A stretch of 64,000 nt of DNA, from positions 1 through 64,000 of the forward strand of contig CAYTZR010000002.1 in NCBI GenBank assembly GCA_964442605.1, in the 5' to 3' direction. This document shows, piece by piece, positions 8,215 through 15,926 of the stretch (its first letter is position 1; the number at the start of each line of letters is the position of its first letter). The position numbers were made by a program, and so were the translations under genes. Source of the DNA: Monoglobus sp964442605. Its GTDB lineage: Bacteria > Bacillota > Clostridia > Monoglobales > Monoglobaceae. The notes beneath the pieces were generated by a model. That model worked only from the letters and a program-made list of their open reading frames with translations. It was not told the origin of the DNA and did not search any database.

Positions 8215-8956
8215 TGTATGCGGTCTTGTAACCCGAGAGGTCAAGTATGGTGAGAACAGCCGAATTTTAACCGTTTTGGCAAAGGATTTGGGTAAAATAT
8301 CAATACTTGCCGGACGTGCGCGTACAAACCGTTCGGGATTGCTCACTGCCACACAACTGTTTTCATATTCAAATTTTGTGCTGTTCAAGGGCAGAGAGGG
8401 CAGCTTGCTAAAGCTTGACGAGGGTGAGGTTATAAACTCGTTTTCGGATATACGTATGTCGCTTGACAAAATGGCGTATGCTTCATACTTCTGCGATATA
8501 GCAAACCACATTTGCGCGGATGGAGCGGAGGAGAACGGTATGCTCAGACTGCTTCTTAATGTGTTGTATCGCTTGGCAGAGGACGATGGAACGGAGGCTT
8601 TAAAGCTTGAGACCGTGTTTTTGTTCAGGGCTCTCATGGAGGCGGGCTTTGCTCCTGATTGTGAAGGCTGCGCTTCATGCGGCAGCAGAGATAAGATAGC
8701 GCTGCTTCAGCCTTTAAACGGCATCTTTTTGTGCTCAAATTGTGTGGGTGCGGACACCGGTATGCAGGTCAATACTACGCTTTACCGTGCTATGGATTAT
8801 ATAATGAATTCAAGCCTTTCGCGTGCTTTTTCATTTTCTCTCGGTCAAAACAGTATGAAATATCTTGCGGAGCTTGGAGAGGAATATATGAAAATTCAGC
8901 TGGAAAAGGATTTAAAAACTTTGGATTATTTAAAAAAGGTCAGAGCTATGGAATAA
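8201..8956 (+). CDS. recO: DNA repair protein RecO
   Basis: 251 residues from ATG 8201, with GAGAGGA about 8 nt upstream inside the preceding gene. The N-terminal OB fold (VTREVKYGENSRILTVLAKDLGKISILAGRAR) is typical. The C-terminal zinc knuckle shows CEGCASCG and a second FLCSNC pair. RecO loads RecA with RecF and RecR and anneals SSB-coated ssDNA. It is the last gene of the recJ-side cluster and is followed by a hairpin plus T-tract at 9049-9088. Confidence 0.92.
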   Translation: MPNIDVCGLVTREVKYGENSRILTVLAKDLGKISILAGRARTNRSGLLTATQLFSYSNFVLFKGREGSLLKLDEGEVINSFSDIRMSLDKMAYASYFCDIANHICADGAEENGMLRLLLNVLYRLAEDDGTEALKLETVFLFRALMEAGFAPDCEGCASCGSRDKIALLQPLNGIFLCSNCVGADTGMQVNTTLYRAMDYIMNSSLSRAFSFSLGQNSMKYLAELGEEYMKIQLEKDLKTLDYLKKVRAME

Positions 8957-9048
8957 AATTCTGCCTCCCGCAAAAATCAAAATATGAAATGACATTATTT
9001 TTACCAAGACATGATATGTCAGCGGTATCATAATATCGGTTATAGGCG

Positions 9049-9088
9049 AGGGCGCGCCCGTTTTATACAGACACGCCCTGCTTTTTTA
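9049..9088 (+). terminator. Intrinsic terminator after recO
   Basis: AGGGCG (9049-9054) pairs with CGCCCT (9074-9079), followed by GCTTTTTT (9080-9087). It lies between convergent recO and cotJC and may work in both directions. Confidence 0.6.
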
Positions 9089-9667
9089 TTTTTTACCGCA
9101 ATATATTTTGGGCATCGGTGTGTTTTGCAGCTGATCCAGAGCTTCGCCAAATCTCTGAAAATGAACAATCTCACGTTGTCTTAAAAACTTAATTGCGTCA
9201 TTAACGTCCGGATCGTCAGACACCCTTAAAATATTGTCATATACCGCTCTTGCTTTTTGCTCCGCAGCCAAATCCTCAACTAAATCGGCAATCGGGTCTC
9301 CGGTTACGGCGATAGACATTGCGTTAAACGCTTCCCCGGAAGAATTGGCGGGATATACGCCTCTGCCGTGATTCATAAAATACGCGCCGAAGGGACTGTT
9401 TTTGATTTCCTCATCCGTCGCGTTTTTGGCAAGCTGCCTGACAATCGTTCCCACAATCTCCAAATGTGCCAATTCCTCTGTACCTATGTCGGTAAGCAGA
9501 GCTTTTGTCATTCCGTCCGGCATTGAGTATCTTTGTGATAAATATCTCAAAGAAGCGCCAAGCTCACCGTTAGGACCGCCATATTGACTTACAACGTATG
9601 CGGCAAGCGCCGGATTTGTATTTTTTATATTTACAGGGTACTGTAATTTCTTTTGATAACTCCACAT
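9086..9667 (-). CDS. cotJC: Spore coat protein CotJC (manganese-catalase family)
   Basis: 193 residues. The four-helix ferritin-like fold of Mn catalases is recognisable: ELGASLRYLSQRY, DIGTEELAHLEIV (metal-ligand Glu and His, about residues 63-75), DLAAEQKARAVYDNIL and REIVHFQRFGEAL. CotJC is a polypeptide of the inner spore coat made in the mother cell. GGAGGG lies 7 nt before the ATG. It is the third gene of cotJA-cotJB-cotJC, 45 nt after cotJB. Confidence 0.95.
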   Translation of the reverse strand: MWSYQKKLQYPVNIKNTNPALAAYVVSQYGGPNGELGASLRYLSQRYSMPDGMTKALLTDIGTEELAHLEIVGTIVRQLAKNATDEEIKNSPFGAYFMNHGRGVYPANSSGEAFNAMSIAVTGDPIADLVEDLAAEQKARAVYDNILRVSDDPDVNDAIKFLRQREIVHFQRFGEALDQLQNTPMPKIYCGKK

Positions 9668-9684
9668 ATATTATTCCCTCCATA

Positions 9685-9716
9685 TTTATGTTGCATTTAC
9701 TTTATGTTGCATTTAC
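9685..9716. repeat. Exact 16-bp tandem duplication TTTATGTTGCATTTAC
   Basis: Two identical, directly adjacent copies (9685-9700 and 9701-9716) lie between cotJC and cotJB. The second runs into the stop codon of cotJB. Confidence 0.9.
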
Positions 9717-9961
9717 TGATTTTCCCACGGCCAAGGCTCGCAAAGCCAATTGAAGCAGTTCTCGTCCGTTACTCCCATTGTTGTCAGCGGACCGTACATT
9801 CGTTCATATTCGTTTATTAATTCAGCCGCCTTATCCGCCATCTTTCTGTGTATTGCCAACCCCTCTTTATCCGTTGGGTGTGTATCCAGATATAAATTCC
9901 ATTCTTTTTCGGCAAAGCTATATGCCGATATTTTGTTTAATAAAGCATTACGCTCGCTCAT
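9713..9961 (-). CDS. cotJB: Spore coat protein CotJB
   Basis: 82 residues from the ATG at 9961, preceded by GGAGGA within the end of cotJA; an upstream in-frame ATG at 9982 is rejected because it precedes this SD. The family signature is clear: the Phe-Ala-Glu-Lys-Glu-Trp-Asn-Leu-Tyr-Leu-Asp-Thr-His-Pro core and the Pro-Trp-Pro-Trp-Glu C terminus. It is a small coat component required with CotJA and CotJC. Its start lies 1 nt from the cotJA stop. Confidence 0.93.
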   Translation of the reverse strand: MSERNALLNKISAYSFAEKEWNLYLDTHPTDKEGLAIHRKMADKAAELINEYERMYGPLTTMGVTDENCFNWLCEPWPWENQ

Positions 9962-9962
9962 G

Positions 9963-10169
9963 TTACATTCCTCCGTTTTCAAAAATAATATCTCCTTTGA
10001 CCTGTTTTCCGTAAACGCCTAAAGGCTTATTGAGAATAGGAAATATAGTTCCTTCATTAAGACCGTATTCAGGGTCAAAAAGATTTCTCATTTCTGCCTG
10101 CTGTATCGGTACATATGCGTAACCGACCATTGGCATTACAGGAGATACTGTTTCGTTTGCGTATGGCAT
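9963..10169 (-). CDS. cotJA: Spore coat associated protein CotJA
   Basis: 68 residues. MVGYAYVPIQQ, a Tyr-rich N-terminal half and FDPEYGLNEGTIFP are characteristic of CotJA. It is first in the operon, with AAAGGAA 7 nt before the ATG and a sigma-E-like promoter at 10208-10234. It probably helps assemble the coat catalase-like protein CotJC. Confidence 0.92.
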   Translation of the reverse strand: MPYANETVSPVMPMVGYAYVPIQQAEMRNLFDPEYGLNEGTIFPILNKPLGVYGKQVKGDIIFENGGM

Positions 10170-10207
10170 AAAATCATTCCTTTCACATTTCTTTTTTATT
10201 AATATTT

Positions 10208-10234
10208 ATTGCATGGCTTATTTTGTCAAAATAT
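10208..10234 (-). promoter_or_regulatory. Sigma-E-like promoter of cotJABC
   Basis: On the minus strand, ATATTT (10234-10229) is followed after 13 nt by CATGCAAT (10215-10208). This resembles the mother-cell sigma-E boxes ATATTT and CATACAAT. It is placed 39 nt upstream of cotJA, and the B. subtilis cotJ operon is known to be sigma-E dependent. Confidence 0.55.
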
Positions 10235-10318
10235 GACATAAGCCTGCTATATTATATGTCACTGTTTATAATTGGTGAATTTTACATATGCATAAAAAAG
10301 CAACCGGAAAACGAAACG

Positions 10319-10343
10319 CCCCAAAAGTCAAACACTTTTGGGG
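10319..10343 (-). terminator. Intrinsic terminator after the GTPase-NYN gene
   Basis: CCCCAAAAGT (10319-10328) and ACTTTTGGGG (10334-10343) form a perfect 10-bp stem with a 5-nt loop, 20 nt downstream of the stop. The following tract on the minus strand is only moderately T-rich. Confidence 0.65.
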
Positions 10344-10362
10344 TGCGTATCGAAACCGATGG

Positions 10363-12948
10363 CTATTTATTATTAAGTGAGTTAATATATTCGGATATTG
10401 CGTTTTTTACCTCATTTACTTCTGATTTCAGTTCGGACGCGGTTATCCTAAGCGCGCCGTTGCCTAAAATAATAAGCTGCTCCGCGCCGTCAGATGTAGC
10501 AACTCTGACGATATTATTTCGCCCAAGCCTTTGCGAGGTTTTTTCAATATACGTATCCGCTGTTTCTCTTTCCTTTGTGTAAACAATGCTTATGTTGTGA
10601 TATTTTTCAACAGTTCCGGGATTATTTTTGACTTTATATGCGTCAAAGACCAAAATTACTTCGCATTGCTTAAAGCCGCTATAGCTACACAATGTATCCG
10701 CAAGCATAGTTCTGGCTAAATTCAGGTTATCCTCAGCATACTGCTTTAAATCATCCCACGCGTAAATTATATTATAACCGTCAACCAACAAATATTCGGT
10801 TTTTGGCGTGACGGACGGTTTTCTTCGTTTTGGTGTTGACGGCGGCATACCGGTGCGTTTGATATGCTCTGTATACGGCTCGCGCTTTATAGGTCCGTAT
10901 GTCTTTTCAAATATCCGCATAAGCTCTTTGTCGGAAACAACACTTTCGATATAAGACTTCGCCCGAGCGTTTTTTGCGATGTCTTCCCGCTCTGTTCTTA
11001 ATTTAAGCTCACTTTCAAGGTGCATGTGATCGTACACCTCATCCCATCTTACGGAATATCCGGCTCCGTGAGCGCAAAAGATTGAATCCGCGGTATTATC
11101 CAAATCGCCATCGCAGTCATAGCCTATTTCAGCAATAACCCTTTCGGGATCGGAGCAGGGCTCATAGCCGCAGAGCATACAAGACATTCTGCCCTTGCCG
11201 CTTGTGTATGCCGAAAGCTCTGTATAATAATCGATCATTTCCGCAACCGGTGCGGAACCTGTTATGACAGTTGTTTCACCGTCTGTTTCCGGCGGGGAAA
11301 TTCTGCCTCCCGCCTTTTGAATATCGGTCATCGCGCGTCCTGTGCACTCGTTTGGAACCTCAATTCTTAAGTTATACCACGGCTCCAGCAGAACGCTTTG
11401 CGCGTTTCTTAAGCCTTGCCTTACGGCGCGGTATGTAGCCTGTCTGAAATCACCGCCGTCCGTATGCTTTTTGTGCGCACGCCCGGATACCAATGTTATT
11501 TTCATATCGGTAATGGGTGAGCCGGTTAATACTCCGATATGCGTTTTCTCATGCAAATGGGTCATAATCAAACGCTGCCAATTTTTATCAAGCTTATCCT
11601 CACTGCATTTTATTTCAAATTTTAGACCGCTTCCGGGCTTACCCGGCTCAAGCAGGAGATGAACCTCCGCATAGTGGCGCAGCGGTTCATAGTGTCCGAC
11701 ACCTTCTACAATGTTGGATATCGTTTCTTTATACGCTATGCTGCCTCTGACAAAATCGACATTCATATTAAATCTGTCGAGGATTATCTGCTTCAGCACC
11801 TCAATCTGTATTTCACCCATAAGGCGAATATGAATTTCCCTGAGCTGCTCATTCCATATAATATTGAATTGAGGTTCCTCCTGCTCAAGTATTCTGAGAT
11901 TTGTTATAGCTGTGTGGATATCCATACCGGGCGGAAGCTGAACTGTGTATGAAAGAACAGGACTAAGCGCCGTTTTTTCCGAATTTTGCTCATCGCCGAG
12001 TCCCTCGCCGGGGTAAGTATACGAAAGCCCCTTGATTGCGCATACAGTTCCCGCATCGGCAGACTCCGCAGTCTTGAACTTTTCTCCGGAATATATTCTG
12101 ATTTGGTCAGCCTTTTCCGCCCATGACTTTTGTTCTCTGTCAATTCCGGATATAACATCCTTAACCTTAAGACTGCCGCCCGTTATTTTCATATGTGTCA
12201 GTCTGTTTCCTTGATCGTCCTCCGATATTTTGAATACACGCGCCGCAAAGTCTTTTTTATATTGCGGAGCGACAGTGTATAACGACAGCCCCTCCAAAAG
12301 TTCCTTTATACCGTCAAGCTTCAGCGCGGAACCAAAATAACAAGGGAAAATATGCCGCTTGGCAATGGCTCGGTTTATGAGATTGCTTTCGACTTTACCG
12401 CTTTCCAAAAAACAGTTTAAGATTTCCTCATCGCACATGGCGATACTTTCGTTAAATTGTGATTTATCAGACGTCTCATCACTGAAATCTATGCAACTGT
12501 CACTCAAATACTTGTGTATAGAGGCCATAAGCTCACCGCGTTCGGCGGCGGGTAAATCCATTTTATTGATAAAAATAAATGTTGGAATATTGTAGCGTTT
12601 AAGAAGCTTCCAAAGAGTTTCGGTATGACTTTGAATGCCATCGCTTCCGCTTATAACCAAAACCGCGTAGTCCAAAACATTGAGCGTTCTTTCGGTCTCC
12701 ATTGAAAAGTCAACATGCCCGGGAGTGTCAAGCAAAGTGAATTCGGTATTATCTATACTGAAAACCGCTTGCTTTGAGAAGATTGTAATACCCCTGTCCC
12801 GCTCTATTGAGTGGGTATCCAGAAAAGCGTCACCGTGGTCGACTCTGCCGAGCTTTCTGAGCTTGCCGCTCAAATAGAGCATCCCTTCAGATAATGTAGT
12901 CTTACCGGAATCCACATGAGCCAATATTCCGAAAACAATTCTTTTCAT
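10363..12948 (-). CDS. TetM-like ribosome-protection GTPase fused to a Rae1/YacP-type NYN endoribonuclease domain
   Basis: 861 residues from ATG 12948. Residues about 1-640 are a TetM/TetO-like translational GTPase: G1 GILAHVDSGKTTL, G2 DRGITIFSK, G3 LDTPGHVDF, G4 FINKMDL, then EF-G domains II-V. Residues about 717-861 form a complete NYN/PIN-like nuclease of the YacP (Rae1) family: LLVDGYNIIYAWDDL, VILVFDAY, ETADTYIE and VATSDGAEQ supply the acidic active-site residues. TetM binds the ribosomal A-site region and ejects tetracycline; Rae1 cleaves mRNA in the A site. The fusion therefore suggests one A-site quality-control or rescue factor, rather than simple drug resistance. The ATG overlaps the TGA of the Spx-like gene. 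Confidence 0.88.
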   Translation of the reverse strand: MKRIVFGILAHVDSGKTTLSEGMLYLSGKLRKLGRVDHGDAFLDTHSIERDRGITIFSKQAVFSIDNTEFTLLDTPGHVDFSMETERTLNVLDYAVLVISGSDGIQSHTETLWKLLKRYNIPTFIFINKMDLPAAERGELMASIHKYLSDSCIDFSDETSDKSQFNESIAMCDEEILNCFLESGKVESNLINRAIAKRHIFPCYFGSALKLDGIKELLEGLSLYTVAPQYKKDFAARVFKISEDDQGNRLTHMKITGGSLKVKDVISGIDREQKSWAEKADQIRIYSGEKFKTAESADAGTVCAIKGLSYTYPGEGLGDEQNSEKTALSPVLSYTVQLPPGMDIHTAITNLRILEQEEPQFNIIWNEQLREIHIRLMGEIQIEVLKQIILDRFNMNVDFVRGSIAYKETISNIVEGVGHYEPLRHYAEVHLLLEPGKPGSGLKFEIKCSEDKLDKNWQRLIMTHLHEKTHIGVLTGSPITDMKITLVSGRAHKKHTDGGDFRQATYRAVRQGLRNAQSVLLEPWYNLRIEVPNECTGRAMTDIQKAGGRISPPETDGETTVITGSAPVAEMIDYYTELSAYTSGKGRMSCMLCGYEPCSDPERVIAEIGYDCDGDLDNTADSIFCAHGAGYSVRWDEVYDHMHLESELKLRTEREDIAKNARAKSYIESVVSDKELMRIFEKTYGPIKREPYTEHIKRTGMPPSTPKRRKPSVTPKTEYLLVDGYNIIYAWDDLKQYAEDNLNLARTMLADTLCSYSGFKQCEVILVFDAYKVKNNPGTVEKYHNISIVYTKERETADTYIEKTSQRLGRNNIVRVATSDGAEQLIILGNGALRITASELKSEVNEVKNAISEYINSLNNK

Positions 12949-13298
12949 TTTATGTTTTCTGCCCACTCAGCCTGCTTAAAGCCCACAACAACCTTATTTC
13001 CTTTTATAGCGATAGGACGTTTCACAAGCATACCGTCGGTTGACAGCAAATCAATCTGTTCGTTTTCACTCATGCTATCCAGTTTGTCCTTTAATCCCAT
13101 TGAACGATAGAGCATACCGCTTGTATTAAAAAATTTCTTGATTGGAAGACCGCTCAGCTTATACCACTTTGTTAACTCATCGGCGCTCGGATTATCTTCT
13201 TTAATATTCCTGACTTCATATTCAATTCCGTTTTCTTGAAGCCATTTTTCAGCTTTCTTGCATGTTGTGCATTTTGGATAACAAATAAACTTAACCAT
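12945..13298 (-). CDS. ArsC/Spx-family thioredoxin-fold protein
   Basis: 117 residues. CYPKCTTCKKAEKWLQ (about residues 6-21) contains the CxxC redox site of Spx/YusI/MgsR-like proteins. The Ser/Thr-Gly-Leu-Pro-Ile-Lys-Lys-Phe-Phe-Asn-Thr-Ser-Gly block and MLVKRPI motif are family signatures. Members are either RNA-polymerase-binding redox regulators (Spx) or uncharacterised YffB-like enzymes; the sequence does not decide. Its stop overlaps the GTPase-NYN start (ATGA), so the two are translationally coupled and may share a stress role. Confidence 0.85.
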   Translation of the reverse strand: MVKFICYPKCTTCKKAEKWLQENGIEYEVRNIKEDNPSADELTKWYKLSGLPIKKFFNTSGMLYRSMGLKDKLDSMSENEQIDLLSTDGMLVKRPIAIKGNKVVVGFKQAEWAENIK

Positions 13299-13342
13299 TT
13301 AAATCTAAAACCTCCTATGAAATCTATTGAAATTTTCCGGGA

Positions 13343-13402
13343 ATTATCCGGAATTTTTCGGAATTTATTATCCGGAATTTTCCGGAAATTATCCGGAATT
13401 TT
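13343..13402. repeat. Tandem repeat ATTATCCGGAATTTT x3
   Basis: The exact 15-mer occurs at 13343, 13367 and 13388 (periods 24 and 21), inside a longer run of TCCGGAA units from 13335 to 13420. Each unit contains the palindrome TTCCGGAA or TCCGGA. It lies between the stalk-DHHW gene and the Spx-like gene, upstream of the latter's SD. Confidence 0.85.
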
Positions 13403-13441
13403 TCCGAAATTTATCGTATATTCCCTTGTATTTTACAAGCT

Positions 13442-14848
13442 TTATTTCATCTTTTCAAGCAGGTGTCTGCCGTCGTGATATGACAGCATAGGTGGATATG
13501 TAACAACAACCAAGTCATCATAGTTCAAAACGCTGTGAAGATATGACAGACTTAAAGGATTGTTATTTCCGTCATTGCCGTTGAAGCGGCGAATATCAAT
13601 TACATAAATTTCATCATAGTCGTCAACATTCCATGTAGTGAAAGCGTTACCGTAAGACTCTTTAACCACGACAAGCTTTTTGCCGGTACCGGCGGAGGTA
13701 GTGTACTTCGTAAATGGAAAATCACCGCATATAAAGGCGTTATAGCCGTCATATTTTGTTTCGACAACCGGCAGATTTGAATACTGAACCTCCTGCATAT
13801 CCTGATCAAGATAGGATGTGCCATTTGCTTCTGTTTTTGGAAGCCAGCGTTCAAGATAATCCGGATTTGCGCTCAAAATGTCATATGCAGGAGTTCCCTC
13901 AAGCTTTTTCGCGAATGTGCCGAGAAATCCGTCGGTATTAGCTGTCTCGTAGCTGTCAAGCGCGGGTGCGGTTTCGCCTTTTGCCGCCTTAAAAGCCTGA
14001 TAAGCGTAGTAAGAACCCCTATGTGTCCAATGGTGATCCGTTGAATAGTAAATCTTTTCGCCCGCATGCTCATAGAGGGGCTTTACGACATTTATAGCGG
14101 TTATCTTATCGCTTAGGTTGCTGTATATTTTTTTAATTCCGGACAGTTGATTTCCGTAATATTGCTTCGGAGCATAGAATTCATCCGATGTCGGAACCAC
14201 GATACTGTACATATTGACACCCGGGAGAGCGTCGGCAACCGTATTCAGCACCGTCGCATAGTCAATTGCCGCCTCGTCTGAAATGGTGTTAAGATCAAGA
14301 GCCATTGTTCCCGCAAGCAAAAGTCCGTTGTACATGCCGCCATCATCAGGCAGACGGTATTCATCCCCGATATAAGTATCATTTATAACAGCAGCGTTTT
14401 TGCTAAGCTGCACTGTGTTTCCGGGCGAGGTGATGATAACGGTTTTGGTTCCTTCTACCCATTCAACCGTACAATCAAGTCCCTCTGAAATCGCCCTGAC
14501 CGGAACAAGAGTGCGCCCGTCAATTTCAGTCGGCGGCACGTCAAGACTGATAACCTGATCGCCGCAGTTGAAAGTTTTGTTTCCTATCTGCATGGTCATC
14601 GTCTTTCCGTCCTTCACCGCCGTTATCGTTTGTGTCTCGTCAGCCCAAGTTACCGTACATCCGAGAGCCTCAAAGATTGCGCGCATAGGCACCATAGTTC
14701 TGTCGTTTATTGTCTGCGGCGGAACATCAAATACGATTTCTGTCCCATCCAGAGTTACTGTTATATCCTCATCCGCTCCAAATGCCGGTATTGATGACAT
14801 AGAGAGAAGAAGACACAGCGTTAAAATAATACTGATTATTTTTTTCAT
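13442..14848 (-). CDS. Secreted protein with two copper-amine-oxidase-N (stalk) repeats and a DHHW domain
   Basis: 468 residues from ATG 14848 (474 if the ATG at 14866 is used). A Sec signal peptide ends near Ala-Phe-Gly-Ala. Two ~50-residue stalk repeats follow (NDRTMVPMRAIFEALGCTV and DGRTLVPVRAISEGLDCTV), a wall-associated module common in Firmicutes. The C-terminal half contains YYSTDHHWTHRGSYYAYQAF, the signature of DHHW proteins, relatives of the AlgX/AlgJ SGNH-like acetyltransferases. An extracytoplasmic role in polymer acetylation or deacetylation is plausible but inferred. Its minus-strand promoter is at 14965-14993. Confidence 0.85.
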   Translation of the reverse strand: MKKIISIILTLCLLLSMSSIPAFGADEDITVTLDGTEIVFDVPPQTINDRTMVPMRAIFEALGCTVTWADETQTITAVKDGKTMTMQIGNKTFNCGDQVISLDVPPTEIDGRTLVPVRAISEGLDCTVEWVEGTKTVIITSPGNTVQLSKNAAVINDTYIGDEYRLPDDGGMYNGLLLAGTMALDLNTISDEAAIDYATVLNTVADALPGVNMYSIVVPTSDEFYAPKQYYGNQLSGIKKIYSNLSDKITAINVVKPLYEHAGEKIYYSTDHHWTHRGSYYAYQAFKAAKGETAPALDSYETANTDGFLGTFAKKLEGTPAYDILSANPDYLERWLPKTEANGTSYLDQDMQEVQYSNLPVVETKYDGYNAFICGDFPFTKYTTSAGTGKKLVVVKESYGNAFTTWNVDDYDEIYVIDIRRFNGNDGNNNPLSLSYLHSVLNYDDLVVVTYPPMLSYHDGRHLLEKMK

Positions 14849-14964
14849 AACTTTCCCAGCTTTCATTAAATATATATATTATTTATTATTAATTTTTAAT
14901 TACTTTTTATTATATTTTATTATATTGCCGCGATATTTTTCCGTGTAGATAAATCCTTACATAA

Positions 14965-14993
14965 ATTCTATCATAGTTATATTTGTTTTTCAA
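14965..14993 (-). promoter_or_regulatory. Sigma-A promoter of the stalk-DHHW gene
   Basis: On the minus strand TTGAAA (14993-14988), a 17-nt spacer and TAGAAT (14970-14965). Confidence 0.5.
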
Positions 14994-15173
14994 GCTATTA
15001 AATAAAAAAATTTAAAAACTATTTTAAAGCGGAGCAACACTCCATCAAGCTTCCTTGAAATGGAGCTTGTGATAGATTGCAACCTGCTCTTAGGTTATAT
15101 TTACACGCTATTTGAAAATGTTTTTTGAATTATTTTTGAATTGTTTTTTGGGATTAGTTTTGATATTTATTTA

Positions 15174-15201
15174 TTGACATTTTAATTTTATAGTGTATAA
15201 T
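15174..15201 (+). promoter_or_regulatory. Sigma-A promoter of the lipoprotein gene
   Basis: TTGACA (15174-15179), a 16-nt spacer and TATAAT (15196-15201), 32 nt before the ATG. Confidence 0.7.
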
Positions 15202-15232
15202 AGTTTAGAAGGAGTTTATAAGGAGAAGTATT

Positions 15233-15826
15233 ATGAGAAAATTCAAATTTGTCATCAAAATCTTTACGGCAGTATTAATTTTGGCTTTAACGTTTACCTC
15301 GTGCGGCACCAACGACGATGAGGTTAAAGCTCAGGCGGAGCAGGCGTTTGTTGAGACAATGGAAGCGTTTAAGGCGGGAGATGCGGATAAAATAAACGAA
15401 TACTGCAAATACACAAATATCAGTGATGAATCCGAGCTTATTTCAATTATCCTTTCATCTCTTGAGAATGTTTCGTACAGTATAAATTCCGTTACGGTAA
15501 ACAGCGGTAAAAGCGCCACATTAGATGTTGATATTACCTTAATTGACGCGTCTCAGGTTATGAGTAAATATGTTGAAAAAATCGTTGAATTGGTGTCAAG
15601 CAGTGAATATCAAAGCAAGATAGATTCAATGACTAAGGAAGATTATGATGAATTAATGAATGAAAAATTATCTGAAGTTCTTCAAAACGGTGAGATACCG
15701 AATGTAACACAAAATCTTTCCATAATCATGGTAAAGGAGGACGGAAGCTGGAAGGTAGACGGCAGTGAGCTTTCGCAGCTTTTGGTTACAAACACGTTGG
15801 ACGCGATTACTATGATAAAGCAGTAA
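15233..15826 (+). CDS. Predicted lipoprotein, DUF5105-like
   Basis: 197 residues. A basic N terminus and hydrophobic core lead to the lipobox Leu-Thr-Phe-Thr-Ser-Cys (Cys at about residue 24), so it should be lipid-anchored outside the membrane. The mature part begins with a charged helix, has an NTF2-like alternation (EAFKAGDADKINEYCKY, later EDGSWKVDGSEL) and is acidic. Such domains often bind small ligands, but no function is known. AAGGAG sits 7 nt before the ATG. It is 100 nt upstream of secA with its own promoter. Confidence 0.7.
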   Translation: MRKFKFVIKIFTAVLILALTFTSCGTNDDEVKAQAEQAFVETMEAFKAGDADKINEYCKYTNISDESELISIILSSLENVSYSINSVTVNSGKSATLDVDITLIDASQVMSKYVEKIVELVSSSEYQSKIDSMTKEDYDELMNEKLSEVLQNGEIPNVTQNLSIIMVKEDGSWKVDGSELSQLLVTNTLDAITMIKQ

Positions 15827-15876
15827 AATTGCTTGACACAAAAATAACTTAAAATCGCGTTTTCGGTATGAATTAG

Positions 15877-15896
15877 CTTAATTTAACTTAATTTAA
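15877..15896. repeat. Exact 10-bp tandem duplication CTTAATTTAA upstream of secA
   Basis: Two adjacent identical copies (15877-15886 and 15887-15896), 18 nt before the secA ribosome-binding site. Another example of the junction microduplications in this window. Confidence 0.8.
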
Positions 15897-15926
15897 TCAG
15901 ATAAATTTAATTTGGAGGTATCCTTT

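Larger units (their letters stand above)
14849..15232. other. Divergent intergenic region between the DHHW gene and a lipoprotein gene
   Basis: These 384 nt contain a promoter for each side (listed separately), long AT-rich runs on the DHHW side (14870-14935) and an imperfect hairpin at about 15030-15060 (CTCCATCAAG / CTTGAAATGGAG). No gene is seen. Confidence 0.6.

Noticed and set aside
10223..10582. 119-codon plus-strand ORF overlapping the end of the GTPase-NYN gene
   Set aside because: It crosses the terminator hairpin and the strongly conserved NYN coding region in antisense; no SD.
10363..12948. Calling the GTPase a tetracycline-resistance determinant
   Set aside because: It has no mobile-element context, its codon use resembles its neighbours, and it carries a nuclease fusion; resistance is possible but not supported by sequence alone.
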